This document shows, piece after piece, positions 9,046-17,525 of a stretch of DNA of 43,052 nt. Every line of letters starts with the position of its first letter. The first letter of the stretch is position 1. The position numbers were made by a program, and so were the translations under genes. The notes beneath the pieces are model-generated. The model was not told the origin of the DNA. It saw only the letters and a program-made list of their open reading frames with translations, and did no database searches. Source of the stretch: Verrucomicrobiota bacterium (lineage in GTDB: Bacteria; Verrucomicrobiota; Verrucomicrobiia; Chthoniobacterales; UBA10450); assembly GCA_003218535.1 (NCBI GenBank), contig QHNV01000133.1, positions 1 to 43,052 of the forward strand, given 5' to 3'.

Positions 9046-9534
9046 TTACGCGGTTTGATCCGTCTGCTCGCTGTGCGGCGGGATCCACAGGCGCATTGGA
9101 ATCATCGATGACTCGACGAAACCGTGACGCCGGAAAAATTCCTGCGCCACATTTTCCGGCCGATCAGTCAACAACGTGATGCGGAGAAAATTTTTCTGTT
9201 TTGCGAAGTCGATCGCGTAATTGAGCAGTTTCGAGCCGTAGCCTTTGCCTTGATACTGCTTATGGATCACGAGGTCCTCCAGGAGAATGACGAAGCCGCC
9301 TTCGGCCGTGCTGATTGTAAATAGCAAATTGATCATGCCCACAATTGCGCCTTCACGTCGCAGCACGAAAACGCGTCCACGGCTGGGCTGTTCAAAAATG
9401 AGCCGCAGACCACGCAGCTGTTTTTGCTTGTCCGGGCGAAAATCGCTTTCCTGTGCGAACAACCCGCCCAACATCTCGGATAATTCGTCCAAATCAGCCT
9501 CGGTTGCTGGTTCGATTATGACTTTCTCGCTCAT
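9046..9534 (-). CDS. GNAT-family N-acetyltransferase
   Basis: A 162-residue protein with the GNAT fold (PF00583). The acetyl-CoA pyrophosphate-binding motif A is QYQGKGYGSKLLNYA, near residues 93-107, preceded by the strand VILLEDLVIH. Motif B (NVAQEFFRRHGFVE) follows with the typical R-H-G-F. The acceptor cannot be predicted; the closest general type is small-molecule or amino-acid-like acetyltransferases. It stands alone on the minus strand, convergent with the M1 peptidase. Confidence 0.88.
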   Translation of the reverse strand: MSEKVIIEPATEADLDELSEMLGGLFAQESDFRPDKQKQLRGLRLIFEQPSRGRVFVLRREGAIVGMINLLFTISTAEGGFVILLEDLVIHKQYQGKGYGSKLLNYAIDFAKQKNFLRITLLTDRPENVAQEFFRRHGFVESSMIPMRLWIPPHSEQTDQTA

Positions 9535-9593
9535 GGTTTGTATTGTTTATGTCAAAAATCTGAGGCGCTGGCAATCTCCGAATCAATGATCGA

Positions 9594-9617
9594 CAATTGC
9601 CAAGCTAGGGGCAATTG
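9594..9617. repeat. Perfect inverted repeat upstream of the GNAT gene
   Basis: CAATTGCC at 9594-9601 and GGCAATTG at 9610-9617 form a perfect 8-bp inverted repeat around an 8-nt centre. It sits between the divergent GNAT and rpmH genes, about 60 nt from the GNAT start. It may be an operator for a dimeric regulator or a hairpin from a repeat. Position alone cannot decide. Confidence 0.35.
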
Positions 9618-9681
9618 ACAACGCCCTGCTCACTCCTAGGATACCCGTTCTCCAAAGGCTCCGGAGCCATTTCCGGGTTTT

Positions 9682-9855
9682 ATGAAGCGAACATACCAGC
9701 CATCCAAACGAACACGGAAACGTCAGCACGGTTTTCGTGCCCGGATGCGGACCAAAGGCGGTCGGGCTATACTCGCGCGCCGACGGCAACGCCGTCGCAA
9801 ACGCCTGCTCCCCAAAGGTGTCGAGAGGCATTACGTTCGTCACACGCAGGCATGA
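9682..9855 (+). CDS. rpmH: Ribosomal protein L34
   Basis: A 57-residue, very basic protein starting [18 protein letters not shown] and continuing with [15 protein letters not shown], the signature of large-subunit protein L34. It has the C-terminal extension (about 10 residues longer than E. coli L34) common in some phyla. L34 binds 23S rRNA early in assembly. In most bacteria rpmH is followed by rnpA and yidC and lies near dnaA; here no rnpA frame follows and a tRNA gene comes 72 nt later. The spacing to the upstream inverted repeat suggests its own promoter. Confidence 0.93.
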   Translation: MKRTYQPSKRTRKRQHGFRARMRTKGGRAILARRRQRRRKRLLPKGVERHYVRHTQA

Positions 9856-9927
9856 TCTTTGGAGTGCGTGGACATGTCTGCGCTTTCCGAAATTCGAGTG
9901 ACAAGCCACAGAATCTAAAATTGAAAA

Positions 9928-10000
9928 GCACCGTTAGCTCAATTGGCAGAGCAAGTGACTCTTAATCACTGGGTTGCAGGTTCGATTCCTGCACGGTGCA
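9928..10000 (+). tRNA. tRNA-Lys (anticodon CTT)
   Basis: The 73-nt cloverleaf is complete: acceptor GCACCGT/ACGGTGC, D arm GCTC...GAGC, anticodon stem AGTGA/TCACT with the loop CTCTTAA (anticodon CTT, reads AAG), a 5-nt variable loop, and T stem GCAGG/CCTGC with TTCGATT. The discriminator is A. No CCA is encoded, so it must be added after transcription. Confidence 0.97.
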
Positions 10001-10072
10001 TTTATCTCAACTTGCGAGTCGTTCTGATCTCGCTCACTCATTGAAGTTCACTATACCAAATACAGATTAGCG

Positions 10073-10929
10073 ATGTTTGACGACGAGGACGGTCGGTCGC
10101 CAATTAAGCGAGCCATGGGAAAGGCGCTGCTCGCCATCGCCCTCATCGCTTTGCTGTGGTGGTTTCTGGAAGATCGGCCGTCGCCGCTAAGCGGTTGGCA
10201 GGCGCCGGCCAAAGCGCTGCGCAATTACATCGAAGCCGCGCGCCGTGGTGATTGCGCGGCTGTCGTGGCCGCGCTTTCCACGCGAAGCCTCGAGCTCGCT
10301 CGCGCCACCGTGGTTGGACGTTCGACTGTCGAAAAATCATTCTGCGAGTACACACCGGCCACTGCAAAATTGCCCGACTTCGAAACGAACCGAATCCGCC
10401 TCGAGCGCATGTCGACCACAACCGCTCTGGTCTCCGCGAGCTACACCTATGACCGCTTTTTTTTGGATTTTTCGGCCGCGGTCGCAGTCGTTACACCTAC
10501 CCGCTTACGTTGGAAGACGGCGCATGGCGTATCGATCTGACCGAGTCGATTGACCCGGAGAGCCGCTCGAACCAGAACAGGCGTGCTAGTCTGGTGCAAC
10601 AGGTTTACACCGCGTTGCGCTCGCACGCCCGCTCAAGCGGCGCTTTGACTGACAGTGCTGACGCGATTCAAGCGCAATTACCGGGGTTCAGGTTTCCGGA
10701 AATCCGAACTGGCGTTGCTGATGCCACAGCGCCACCGGATGTGCCGCATGTTTCGCTCGCGCCTGCGCACGCCTGCATTAGCATCAAATCCGCCAGCGGC
10801 ACGCTTGTCATGGTCAAGCTTCCGCTGGAGAAAGCCCAATCAACATACCAGTACGAGCAGATCCCGGCGAGTTGCGACGATCACCCGCTCGCTCGGCCTT
10901 ACTACGGCTCGACGAGTGGAATACGCTAG
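10073..10929 (+). pseudogene. Hypothetical membrane-anchored protein, frameshifted at a T run
   Basis: Two adjacent frames make one protein of about 285 residues. The first (10073-10540) has a cytoplasmic start, one transmembrane helix (MGKALLAIALIALLWWFL, near residues 15-32) and a helical outer domain. At the T8 run at 10457-10464 the frame is lost. One extra T would give RFFFGFFGRGRSRYTYPL, joining smoothly to the downstream frame (LEDGAWRIDLTES, to 10929). I do not recognise the family; the first domain vaguely resembles NTF2-like or DUF4878-type modules. It could be a sequencing indel, a slippery or phase-variable tract, or a true pseudogene. Confidence 0.6.
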
Positions 10930-10995
10930 GCCAGAATAGGATGGCGACCTCGTGGCCTGATTCCCGCGAGCTTACATCTGCAGCTTTGAATGCAC

Positions 10996-12648
10996 TTAGT
11001 CGACGTACTTTTGTGCGATCGGCATTTTGCGACCAAGGCCGAAGGCGCGACTGGTAACCTTTAACCCAGGCGCGGCCTGCTCACGTTTGTATTCGTTAAG
11101 ATCAACGCGGCGCTGCACCCAGCGCACCGTGTTCTCATCAAATCCGTGCGCGATGATGTCGCGCGCGCTTAGGTTTTCTTCGACGTAGAGGTGCAGGATC
11201 TGATCGAGAATCTCATATGGCGGAAGCGTATCCTGATCCTTCTGATTGAGCTTCAACTCGGCGCTGGGCGGTTTGTCGATTGTGGATCTCGGAATGAGTC
11301 CTCCCTTACGGCCTGATCGCGACGAATAATCGGAATTGATCCAGCGCGCCACCTCGTAAACCATCGTCTTTGGCACGTCGCTGATCACTGCCAACCCGCC
11401 TGCCATGTCACCGTAAATTGTGCAATAGCCGACGGCCAGTTCGCTTTTGTTTCCAGTCGTGAGCAACAAATGGCCGAACTTGTTCGAAAGCGCCATTAAC
11501 GTCATCGCGCGTAGGCGCGGCTGCATATTCTCCTCGGTTTCGTTTTCAGGCAGCCCTTTAAAAATTTCTTTGAACTGTGATTTGAACGCGGCGAACGCAT
11601 CGGCGATCGGGATCTCAAGGAATTTGATTCCGAGGTTGCGTGCGAGCGCGCGCGCGTCGTCGATGCTGCCACGCGACGAGTAAGGGCTGGGCATCGAAAC
11701 GCCAGTCACGTTCCTCGGGCCAAGCGCGTCGACCGCGATTACAGCGGTGACCGCGGAATCAACGCCGCCGCTGAGCCCCACGACGGCCGAGTGAAAGTTG
11801 CATTTGCGGAAATAATCGCGAACCCCAAGGGAAAGCGCGTCGAACAGGACCTCTGGTGTTTTGCCTTGGTGGAACTCGATCGCAGCCGTGGAATCCGTAT
11901 CGACGACTTTCTCGTCTTCGCGAAATGCCGCCAGTTGCGCGATCAAGTTGCCGGCGGAATTCACGGCAATGGAATTGCCATCGAACACAAGCTGATCGTT
12001 GCCGCCGACGACGTTGCAGTAGCAAATGGGCCGTCGATGGGTGCGCGCCGAACCTGCAACCATCTCATAGCGGATCGCGGGCTTGTGCAACGTAAACGGG
12101 GACGAACTCAAATTAACAATGATCTCCGCGCCCTGCTCGATCAGTCCGCGCACCGGTTCGATATCATATAGCGGTCGCGGCAGATAATGTTCCGTCCAGA
12201 TATCCTCGCATATGGTCACGCCGATTTTTTTGCCGTGAACCTCGAAGGGCTCGACGCGACTGGCTGGCTCGAAATAACGATCTTCATCGAAAACATCGTA
12301 GGTAGGCAGAAGCGACTTGTGCGCTTTGCGCAACGGTTTTCCGCGCTCGAGCAAGGCCGCGGCATTATGAAATGGCTTGCCGCGTCCTTCGTTGCGATCC
12401 ACAAAACCGACGAGCAACGCTGCTTCTCCGACGAGAGAGTGAAGTTTTTCCAGGATCGCAAGATTCTCCGGAACAAAACGCGATTTAAAAACCAGGTCCT
12501 GCGGCGGATATCCGGTGACGGCCAGTTCCGGCGACAGAATCAATTCCGCGCCCACAGCTGCAAGACGCTCGTACGCGCCTATGATCAATTCGCAGTTGCC
12601 TCTCAAATCCCCTACCGTCGGGTTAATTTGAGCAAAGCCAATCTTCAT
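10996..12648 (-). CDS. nadE: Glutamine-dependent NAD(+) synthetase
   Basis: A 550-residue two-domain enzyme that makes NAD from deamido-NAD, ATP and glutamine. Residues 1-260 are the nitrilase-type glutaminase with catalytic Glu41, Lys111 (AHKSLLP) and Cys147 (VTICEDIW). Residues 265-550 are the ammonia-dependent synthetase, with the ATP P-loop SGGVDS at 293-298 and the TTGNKSELAVGYCT segment. The length is normal and no deletion is seen. It is convergent with the frameshifted membrane protein gene. A tiny possible ORF sits 6 nt upstream on the same strand. Confidence 0.96.
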   Translation of the reverse strand: MKIGFAQINPTVGDLRGNCELIIGAYERLAAVGAELILSPELAVTGYPPQDLVFKSRFVPENLAILEKLHSLVGEAALLVGFVDRNEGRGKPFHNAAALLERGKPLRKAHKSLLPTYDVFDEDRYFEPASRVEPFEVHGKKIGVTICEDIWTEHYLPRPLYDIEPVRGLIEQGAEIIVNLSSSPFTLHKPAIRYEMVAGSARTHRRPICYCNVVGGNDQLVFDGNSIAVNSAGNLIAQLAAFREDEKVVDTDSTAAIEFHQGKTPEVLFDALSLGVRDYFRKCNFHSAVVGLSGGVDSAVTAVIAVDALGPRNVTGVSMPSPYSSRGSIDDARALARNLGIKFLEIPIADAFAAFKSQFKEIFKGLPENETEENMQPRLRAMTLMALSNKFGHLLLTTGNKSELAVGYCTIYGDMAGGLAVISDVPKTMVYEVARWINSDYSSRSGRKGGLIPRSTIDKPPSAELKLNQKDQDTLPPYEILDQILHLYVEENLSARDIIAHGFDENTVRWVQRRVDLNEYKREQAAPGLKVTSRAFGLGRKMPIAQKYVD

Positions 12649-12654
12649 GCCGCG

Positions 12655-12753
12655 CTACGGCAGATTAAGCGTAACGTAGCCAGCAGCAATCCTCTTTTGC
12701 AAGACTCGATGGGTTCTTTCCTGAAACCATTTGTATGCCGGTTGGGGCGCCAT
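12655..12753 (-). CDS. Possible 32-residue ORF just upstream of nadE
   Basis: The frame MAPQPAYKWFQERTHRVL continues QKRIAAGYVTLNLP and stops 6 nt before the nadE start on the same strand. The composition looks protein-like (aromatic, basic helix, hydrophobic end), and the frame is open further upstream, so it may be the tail of a decayed gene or a leader peptide. I do not recognise it. The rest of 12754-12943 shows no supported feature; it must hold the promoters of nadE and the divergent protease. Confidence 0.25.
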   Translation of the reverse strand: MAPQPAYKWFQERTHRVLQKRIAAGYVTLNLP

Positions 12754-12943
12754 AGACCACACCCGCCTTGTCGTCAATGGACCATAAAGCGGCTTTCGGT
12801 TATCGATCCACCGCGAGAAGCTCGAACATCGCGGCCTCAGCTTCGCACAATGTCTGGGTGGCGCAGGGGTGTCGCAGTCGCAAAAAATCGTTTGCCAGGT
12901 GGGATGACTTTTTGGTAGGAAAAGGCAAAAATCGCCGAAGCAA

Positions 12944-13747
12944 ATGCCGAAACGCAAAACAACAAAAACGGCCACGACAAAAAAGAAGAATCCGCAAAAG
13001 CGAGTCACGCCCGCTTCACATCCAATCTGGAAAAAAGCCAGGCGTTTGGCCGGCAAAGCGCCCGCTCTAGCGGAGGGCCAAGTTTTGGTGGATGGAGCAG
13101 TTGTTGGCACTGGTTTCGTTCAGGAACATGACCCGCTTGACGATAATTTCCCACTTGGTGCCGTTATAGGGGCGGTTGACGATCCACGCTCGAAAGAAAA
13201 GGTCTGGCAATTGCCGGCGCATTTGCTCAACCAAGGCAGCACAAACTCGTGTGTCGGTCATGCGTGCGCGCATTTCATTCTGGCGGCGCCGATCATGAGT
13301 CATTCCATAGATGCGATCGCGCTCTGGCATCGCGCTCAGGAGATTGACGAATTTCCGGGCAACGAAGGGACAAACAGCGGGACGAGTGTTCGTGCTGGAT
13401 TCAAAGGCCTCGCCGAACGAAATCTGATCACAAGCGACTATCGCTGGGCAAGCAATGCTGACGAGACATTGCGTTTCATCCTGACGCGCGGTTCGGTTGT
13501 GGTCGGCTCGAAGTGGTATCCGGGGATGGGACAGCCCGCAAACGGAGTGATGCGCTTGACCGGGAATCCCGGATCGATTGGACATGCTTATCTGCTTTTC
13601 GGTTTTAGCCCTGACCAGGACGCATTTCTGATGGCGAACTCTTGGGGATCGGCTTGGGGGATTAATGGCTGCGCCTTTTTGCCATATGACGCGCTCGATC
13701 AACTGATGCAACAAGGAGGAGTCGTATGCTCCGCGATCGAAGATTAA
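12944..13747 (+). CDS. Papain-fold (C1A-like) cysteine protease
   Basis: A 267-residue protein with the full papain catalytic set: oxyanion Gln97 and nucleophile Cys103 in LNQGSTNSCVGHA, His214 in SIGHAYLLFGF and Asn232 in MANSWGSAWGINGCAF. The first 35 residues are lysine-rich with no signal peptide (KRKTTKTATTKKKNPQKR). There is no long propeptide, so a cytoplasmic or otherwise unusual export route is likely. The stop overlaps the next gene, a small lipoprotein, by 22 nt. The substrate is unknown. Such proteases are scattered in bacteria, in secretion, peptide maturation and defence settings. Confidence 0.82.
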   Translation: MPKRKTTKTATTKKKNPQKRVTPASHPIWKKARRLAGKAPALAEGQVLVDGAVVGTGFVQEHDPLDDNFPLGAVIGAVDDPRSKEKVWQLPAHLLNQGSTNSCVGHACAHFILAAPIMSHSIDAIALWHRAQEIDEFPGNEGTNSGTSVRAGFKGLAERNLITSDYRWASNADETLRFILTRGSVVVGSKWYPGMGQPANGVMRLTGNPGSIGHAYLLFGFSPDQDAFLMANSWGSAWGINGCAFLPYDALDQLMQQGGVVCSAIED

Positions 13748-14010
13748 TCGTTGTCTGGCTTGTTTGCCTCACTGGCCTGGCCGCATGTGTCTCGACAAAT
13801 CCGCCGGGGCCTGCACCGGTCCGTCCGACGCCAGCGCCCCTCCACGGGTACCACATCACTCTATACGACCAGAATGGAAACGTAACTGAGCGATACGATG
13901 TTGGGCCTTCCGACATTGTTCGGGACGATCCATTAAGTCAGGAAATCTGGTTCCGCGTCGGCGGCCAGGAAAAACACTTCCACGGCTCCTATCAAAAAGA
14001 GCGTTACTGA
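13726..14010 (+). CDS. Small proline-rich lipoprotein
   Basis: A 94-residue protein with a lipoprotein signal: basic start MLRDRR, hydrophobic core and lipobox LAAC with Cys21. A proline-rich linker (NPPGPAPVRPTPAP) leads to a small domain with HITLYDQNGNVTERYDVG and WFRVGGQEKHFHGSY. It starts inside the protease gene, so the two are translationally coupled and probably work together at the envelope. I do not recognise the C-terminal domain. Confidence 0.7.
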   Translation: MLRDRRLIVVWLVCLTGLAACVSTNPPGPAPVRPTPAPLHGYHITLYDQNGNVTERYDVGPSDIVRDDPLSQEIWFRVGGQEKHFHGSYQKERY

Positions 14011-14027
14011 TTGTAAACGAACTGCGC

Positions 14028-14048
14028 ACTCATGATCATTCCATGAGT
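14028..14048. terminator. Stem-loop after the lipoprotein gene
   Basis: ACTCATG at 14028-14034 pairs perfectly with CATGAGT at 14042-14048 around a 7-nt loop, 18 nt after the lipoprotein stop. There is no T run after it, so as a terminator it would be weak or factor-dependent. It may instead be an mRNA 3' processing or stability hairpin. Confidence 0.35.
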
Positions 14049-14195
14049 CGTCGTTAAGCGGTCGCGGCGTGCTTATGATTGTGACAAGGGAATCCTTCTC
14101 GTCGGGAGGTCGGAACCAACGCGTGCACTACCCGATTCAAAGTTTGCGTCCATTCTCAGTTGATGTCTCGAGGTTTGGGCGCGCAAAATAATCTT

Positions 14196-14223
14196 TTGCG
14201 CATCACGATTTTCCCTCTATATT
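14196..14223 (+). promoter_or_regulatory. Candidate sigma-70-type promoter of the ribosomal protein operon
   Basis: TTGCGC at 14196-14201 and TATATT at 14218-14223 are separated by 16 nt, close to the -35/-10 consensus. They lie 105 nt upstream of the rpsL start, in the otherwise gene-free stretch 14011-14327. Transcription would begin near 14230, giving a leader of about 98 nt that contains a terminator-like hairpin. This is consensus matching only. Confidence 0.4.
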
Positions 14224-14263
14224 CGCCGCTCACCGCATCAGGCGCGTGAAGAGGTTTATTGCG

Positions 14264-14283
14264 CCGCCTGGGGCGGGTTTTTT
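14264..14283 (+). terminator. Terminator-like hairpin in the rpsL leader (possible attenuator)
   Basis: CCGCC at 14264-14268 pairs with GGCGG at 14272-14276 around TGG, followed by G and six Ts (14278-14283). This is the form of an intrinsic terminator but lies about 45 nt before rpsL and after the candidate promoter. It may therefore attenuate the operon, or end a transcript coming from upstream. The stem is short. Confidence 0.45.
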
Positions 14284-14327
14284 GTCGCCCGGACTACAAG
14301 GTTTTGGCGACGCATTGTTTTTAGAAA

Positions 14328-14765
14328 ATGCCCACGATTAATCAATTGATTCGAAAAGGACGCCGGAGGGTGTCGGTGAAATCGAAGTCGCCGGCACTGG
14401 TTGGCTGTCCGCAGCGCCGCGGTGTGTGCGTGCAAGTGATGACGCGCACACCGAAGAAGCCGAACTCTGCCTTGCGCAAGGTAGCAAAAGTACGGTTGAC
14501 GAACGGTCAGGAAGTGATTGCCTACATTCCAGGCGAAGGGCATAATTTGCAGGAGCACTCCATCGTGCTCGTGCGTGGCGGACGGGTAAAGGATTTACCC
14601 GGCGTGCGCTATCACATTGTGCGCGGGACGTTGGATGCGCTTGGGGTAGATGGACGCCGGCGAGGCCGCTCCAAATACGGAGCGAAACGCCCGAAAGGCG
14701 GCGCGGCCGGCAGCGGTAGAGGTGCTGCGGCAAAGCCAGCGGCGGGCGCGAAGGAAGCAAAATAA
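14328..14765 (+). CDS. rpsL: Ribosomal protein S12
   Basis: A 145-residue S12 with the decoding-centre loops [11 protein letters not shown] and [13 protein letters not shown]. Lys43 and Lys88, the sites of classical streptomycin resistance, are unchanged. The first 124 residues correspond to the whole E. coli protein; the last 20 are a Gly/Ala/Lys tail ([18 protein letters not shown]). It is the first gene of the long operon, 24 nt ahead of rpsG. Confidence 0.98.
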   Translation: MPTINQLIRKGRRRVSVKSKSPALVGCPQRRGVCVQVMTRTPKKPNSALRKVAKVRLTNGQEVIAYIPGEGHNLQEHSIVLVRGGRVKDLPGVRYHIVRGTLDALGVDGRRRGRSKYGAKRPKGGAAGSGRGAAAKPAAGAKEAK

Positions 14766-14789
14766 AGTTTTTGAAACTGAAGATCGACA

Positions 14790-15263
14790 ATGTCGCGACG
14801 GAAGAGAGTTTACAAAAAAGTGCAGCGCGTCGATTCCCGCTATGGGAGTCCAGCGGTGGCGCGTCTCATCACGACGGTGATGAAACGCGGCAAAAAATCG
14901 CTTGCGGAGCGAATTGTGTACACGGCGATCGACAAGTCGCGCGCAGGCTCTGATTCAGTCGATCCGCTGGAAATTGTAAACAAAGCGGTCGAGAACGTTC
15001 GTCCCCGCCTCGAGGTGCGATCGCGCCGGGTCGGCGGCGCGACGTATCAGGTGCCAATGGAGGTTGGGCCGGCGCGGCAAATTTCACTCGCCACGCGCTG
15101 GATCGTGCGATTTGCCGACGCTCGCAAGGGAGTTCCCACGGCTGACGCGCTGGCGCAGGAAATCAAAGACGCAGCGGCAGGTCAGGGCAACGCGATCAAG
15201 AAACGCGACGACACGCATAAAATGGCGCAAGCGAACCGCGCGTTTGCGCATTTCAGGTGGTAA
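14790..15263 (+). CDS. rpsG: Ribosomal protein S7
   Basis: A 157-residue S7, starting [20 protein letters not shown], with the conserved [14 protein letters not shown] segment and a normal C-terminus ([13 protein letters not shown]). It nucleates assembly of the 30S head and, in many bacteria, represses its own operon by binding the mRNA. The fusA start lies 6 nt after its stop. Confidence 0.98.
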   Translation: MSRRKRVYKKVQRVDSRYGSPAVARLITTVMKRGKKSLAERIVYTAIDKSRAGSDSVDPLEIVNKAVENVRPRLEVRSRRVGGATYQVPMEVGPARQISLATRWIVRFADARKGVPTADALAQEIKDAAAGQGNAIKKRDDTHKMAQANRAFAHFRW

Positions 15264-15268
15264 CGGTT

Positions 15269-17180
15269 ATGGCGACGGCGATCATGGAACAGAAAAAGGC
15301 CCCCGCGAAGAATCCGAATTCGCCGAATCGCAAATTCCCGCTGGAGCGAACGCGGAACATCGGCATCGCGGCGCATATTGATGCCGGCAAAACGACGCTC
15401 ACGGAACGCGTTTTGTTTTACACCGGCATGATCCACAGGATGGGTGAGGTGCACGAAGGCACCACCGTCACCGACTGGATGGAGCAGGAGCGCGAGAGCG
15501 CTCCTTGCGCGTTCTGGATGGCGCGATCGCAGTTTTCGACGGCGTCGCTGGCGTGCAGCCACAATCAGAAACGGTTTGGCGGCAGGCGACCAAGTACAAC
15601 GTTCCGCGGATTGCGTTCATCAACAAAATGGATCGCGTGGGCGCGAATTTTGAAATGTCACTGGAGAGTATCCACAAGAAACTTGGCGCGAACGCATGGC
15701 CGATTTTGCTGCCCCTCGGCAAAGAAGATCAGCTCAAGGGCCAGTTCGACGTCATTAACAAGAAAGCGATCATTTATTCAGACGACGATCGGCTTGGATC
15801 GACATACGAGGTCACGGATGTGCCCAAGGAATACGTCGAGCTTGTGGACAAGGCGTACAACAATTTGGTCGAGCAAGTTTCCAATATCGATGACGACATC
15901 GCCGAGGCTGTGATTCACGAGAAACCGGTCACGCCGGAGCTGTTGAAGGCCGGAATTCGCCGGCAGACGATCGCGAACAAATTCGTCCCCGTCGTCGGCG
16001 GCTCCGCATTGAAGAACATCGGCGTGCAGTATTTGATCGATGCGGTCGTCGATTACCTACCGAGCCCGCTCGATATTCCGTCGGCCAAAGGCCAGAACCC
16101 CGACACGGGCGAGCCGATGGAAGCGCCGACGGATGACAACGGCAACTTCTGTTCGCTCGCTTTCAAATTGTGGAGCGATCCATTCGTCGGGAAGCTGATT
16201 TTCTTCCGAGTTTATTCCGGCACGTTGAGCAAAGGCGACACGGTTTACAATCCGCGCACTAACAAGCGCGAACGGATTTCGCGCTTGATCCAAATTCAGG
16301 CAGACAAGCGCCAAGACATCGAGACCTGTTACTCGGGCGACATCGCGGCGATTGTCGGCATTAAAAACATCACGACCGGCGATACGTTATGCGACGAGGA
16401 CCATCCGATTCTTCTCGAACCGCCGTCGTTTCCTGATCCAGTGATTTCAATGGCCATCGAGCCGAAGACAAAATTGGATCAGGAAAAAATGGCGACTGCG
16501 CTGCAACGGCTCGCCGAGGAAGATCCGACATTCCGCGTTTACACGCATGAAGATACAGGCCAGACGATCATCGCCGGCATGGGCGAATTGCACTTGGAAA
16601 TTATCCGGGACCGTATGTTCCGCGAGTTTAAGGTGGACGCGAATGCGGGTAAACCGCAGATCGCGTACCGCGAAACGATCACAGCCAATGCGCATGGTGT
16701 CGGCAAGTTGATCAAGCAGTCCGGTGGCCGCGGTCAGTATGGACACGTGGAGATGTGCTGGGTGGATATCCGGTTGTCGATGTTGAAGTGGACATCGTTT
16801 ACGGCTCGTTCCACGAAGTCGATTCCAGCGAGCTTGCGTTCAAGATGGCGGCGATCTTCGCCATGAAGGACGGCTTCAAACAGGGCAAACCGATTTTGCT
16901 CGAGCCGATCATGAAAGTTGAAAACATCACGCCGGAAGAATTTCAGGGCGACATCTGTGGCGACTTAAGTCGCCGCCGCGGCAGCATCAACAGCATCGAA
17001 ACGCGTGGCAATCTGGCGATCATTCACGCCGAAGTGCCATTGGCCGAGTTGTTCGGTTACGCGACTGCGATTCGTTCCCTTTCAAAGGGGCGGTCGAGTT
17101 ATTCGATGGAGCCATCGCACTTCCAACCAGTGCCGCCGAACCTAGTCCCAGCGATTCTCGATCAAAAGGAGGCGAAATGA
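15269..17180 (+). pseudogene. fusA: Elongation factor G, disrupted by two internal deletions
   Basis: Three consecutive frames together encode EF-G. Part 1 (15269 to about 15497) holds the G1 loop AHIDAGKTT. Part 2 (about 15495-16750) starts at [10 protein letters not shown] and holds FINKMDRVG (G4), domain II and domain III to GGRGQYGHVEM. Part 3 (about 16752-17180) holds LGGYPVVDVEVD to the end. At the first junction the switch I RGIT and G3 DTPGH segment (about 41 codons) is missing. At the second, about 46 codons of domain IV are missing. Each loss also shifts the frame. EF-G is essential, so either another copy exists or the assembly is wrong here. The stop overlaps rpsJ in ATGA. Confidence 0.85.
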
Positions 17181-17488
17181 GCGATGGCCAGCGCATTCGG
17201 ATCCGCTTGAAGGCGTTCGATCATCGCATGCTCGATCAATCCACAATCGAAATTGTGGAGACCGCCAAGCGCACCGGCGCACGCGTCGCCGGGCCGATTC
17301 CGCTTCCGACGTTGGTCGAGAAGTTCACGGTCAATCGTTCGCCGCACGTAGACAAAAAATCGATGGAACAATTTGAAATTCGCACTCATAAGCGATTGCT
17401 CGACATTATCGAGCCGACCGCGAAAACGGTCGATGAATTAAAGAAACTGAATTTGCCCGCGGGCGTTGACATTACGATTAAGATTTAA
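17177..17488 (+). CDS. rpsJ: Ribosomal protein S10 (NusE)
   Basis: A 103-residue protein of normal length, with [15 protein letters not shown] at the start and the conserved [19 protein letters not shown] loop. It acts in the 30S head and, with NusB, in antitermination. Its ATG overlaps the fusA stop. The usual tuf gene between fusA and rpsJ is absent, so the str and S10 operons are fused. Confidence 0.97.
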   Translation: MSDGQRIRIRLKAFDHRMLDQSTIEIVETAKRTGARVAGPIPLPTLVEKFTVNRSPHVDKKSMEQFEIRTHKRLLDIIEPTAKTVDELKKLNLPAGVDITIKI

Positions 17489-17525
17489 GTGGAGGCGCTT
17501 CTGAAAGGCTTGCATACGGATGATC

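Noticed and set aside
9856-9915. Truncated rnpA after rpmH
   Set aside because: A short frame (MSALSEIRVTSHRI) exists, but no RnpA motif (RNR signature) can be seen.
14328-14765. Streptomycin-resistance changes in rpsL
   Set aside because: Lys43 and Lys88 (E. coli numbering with Met) are the wild-type residues.
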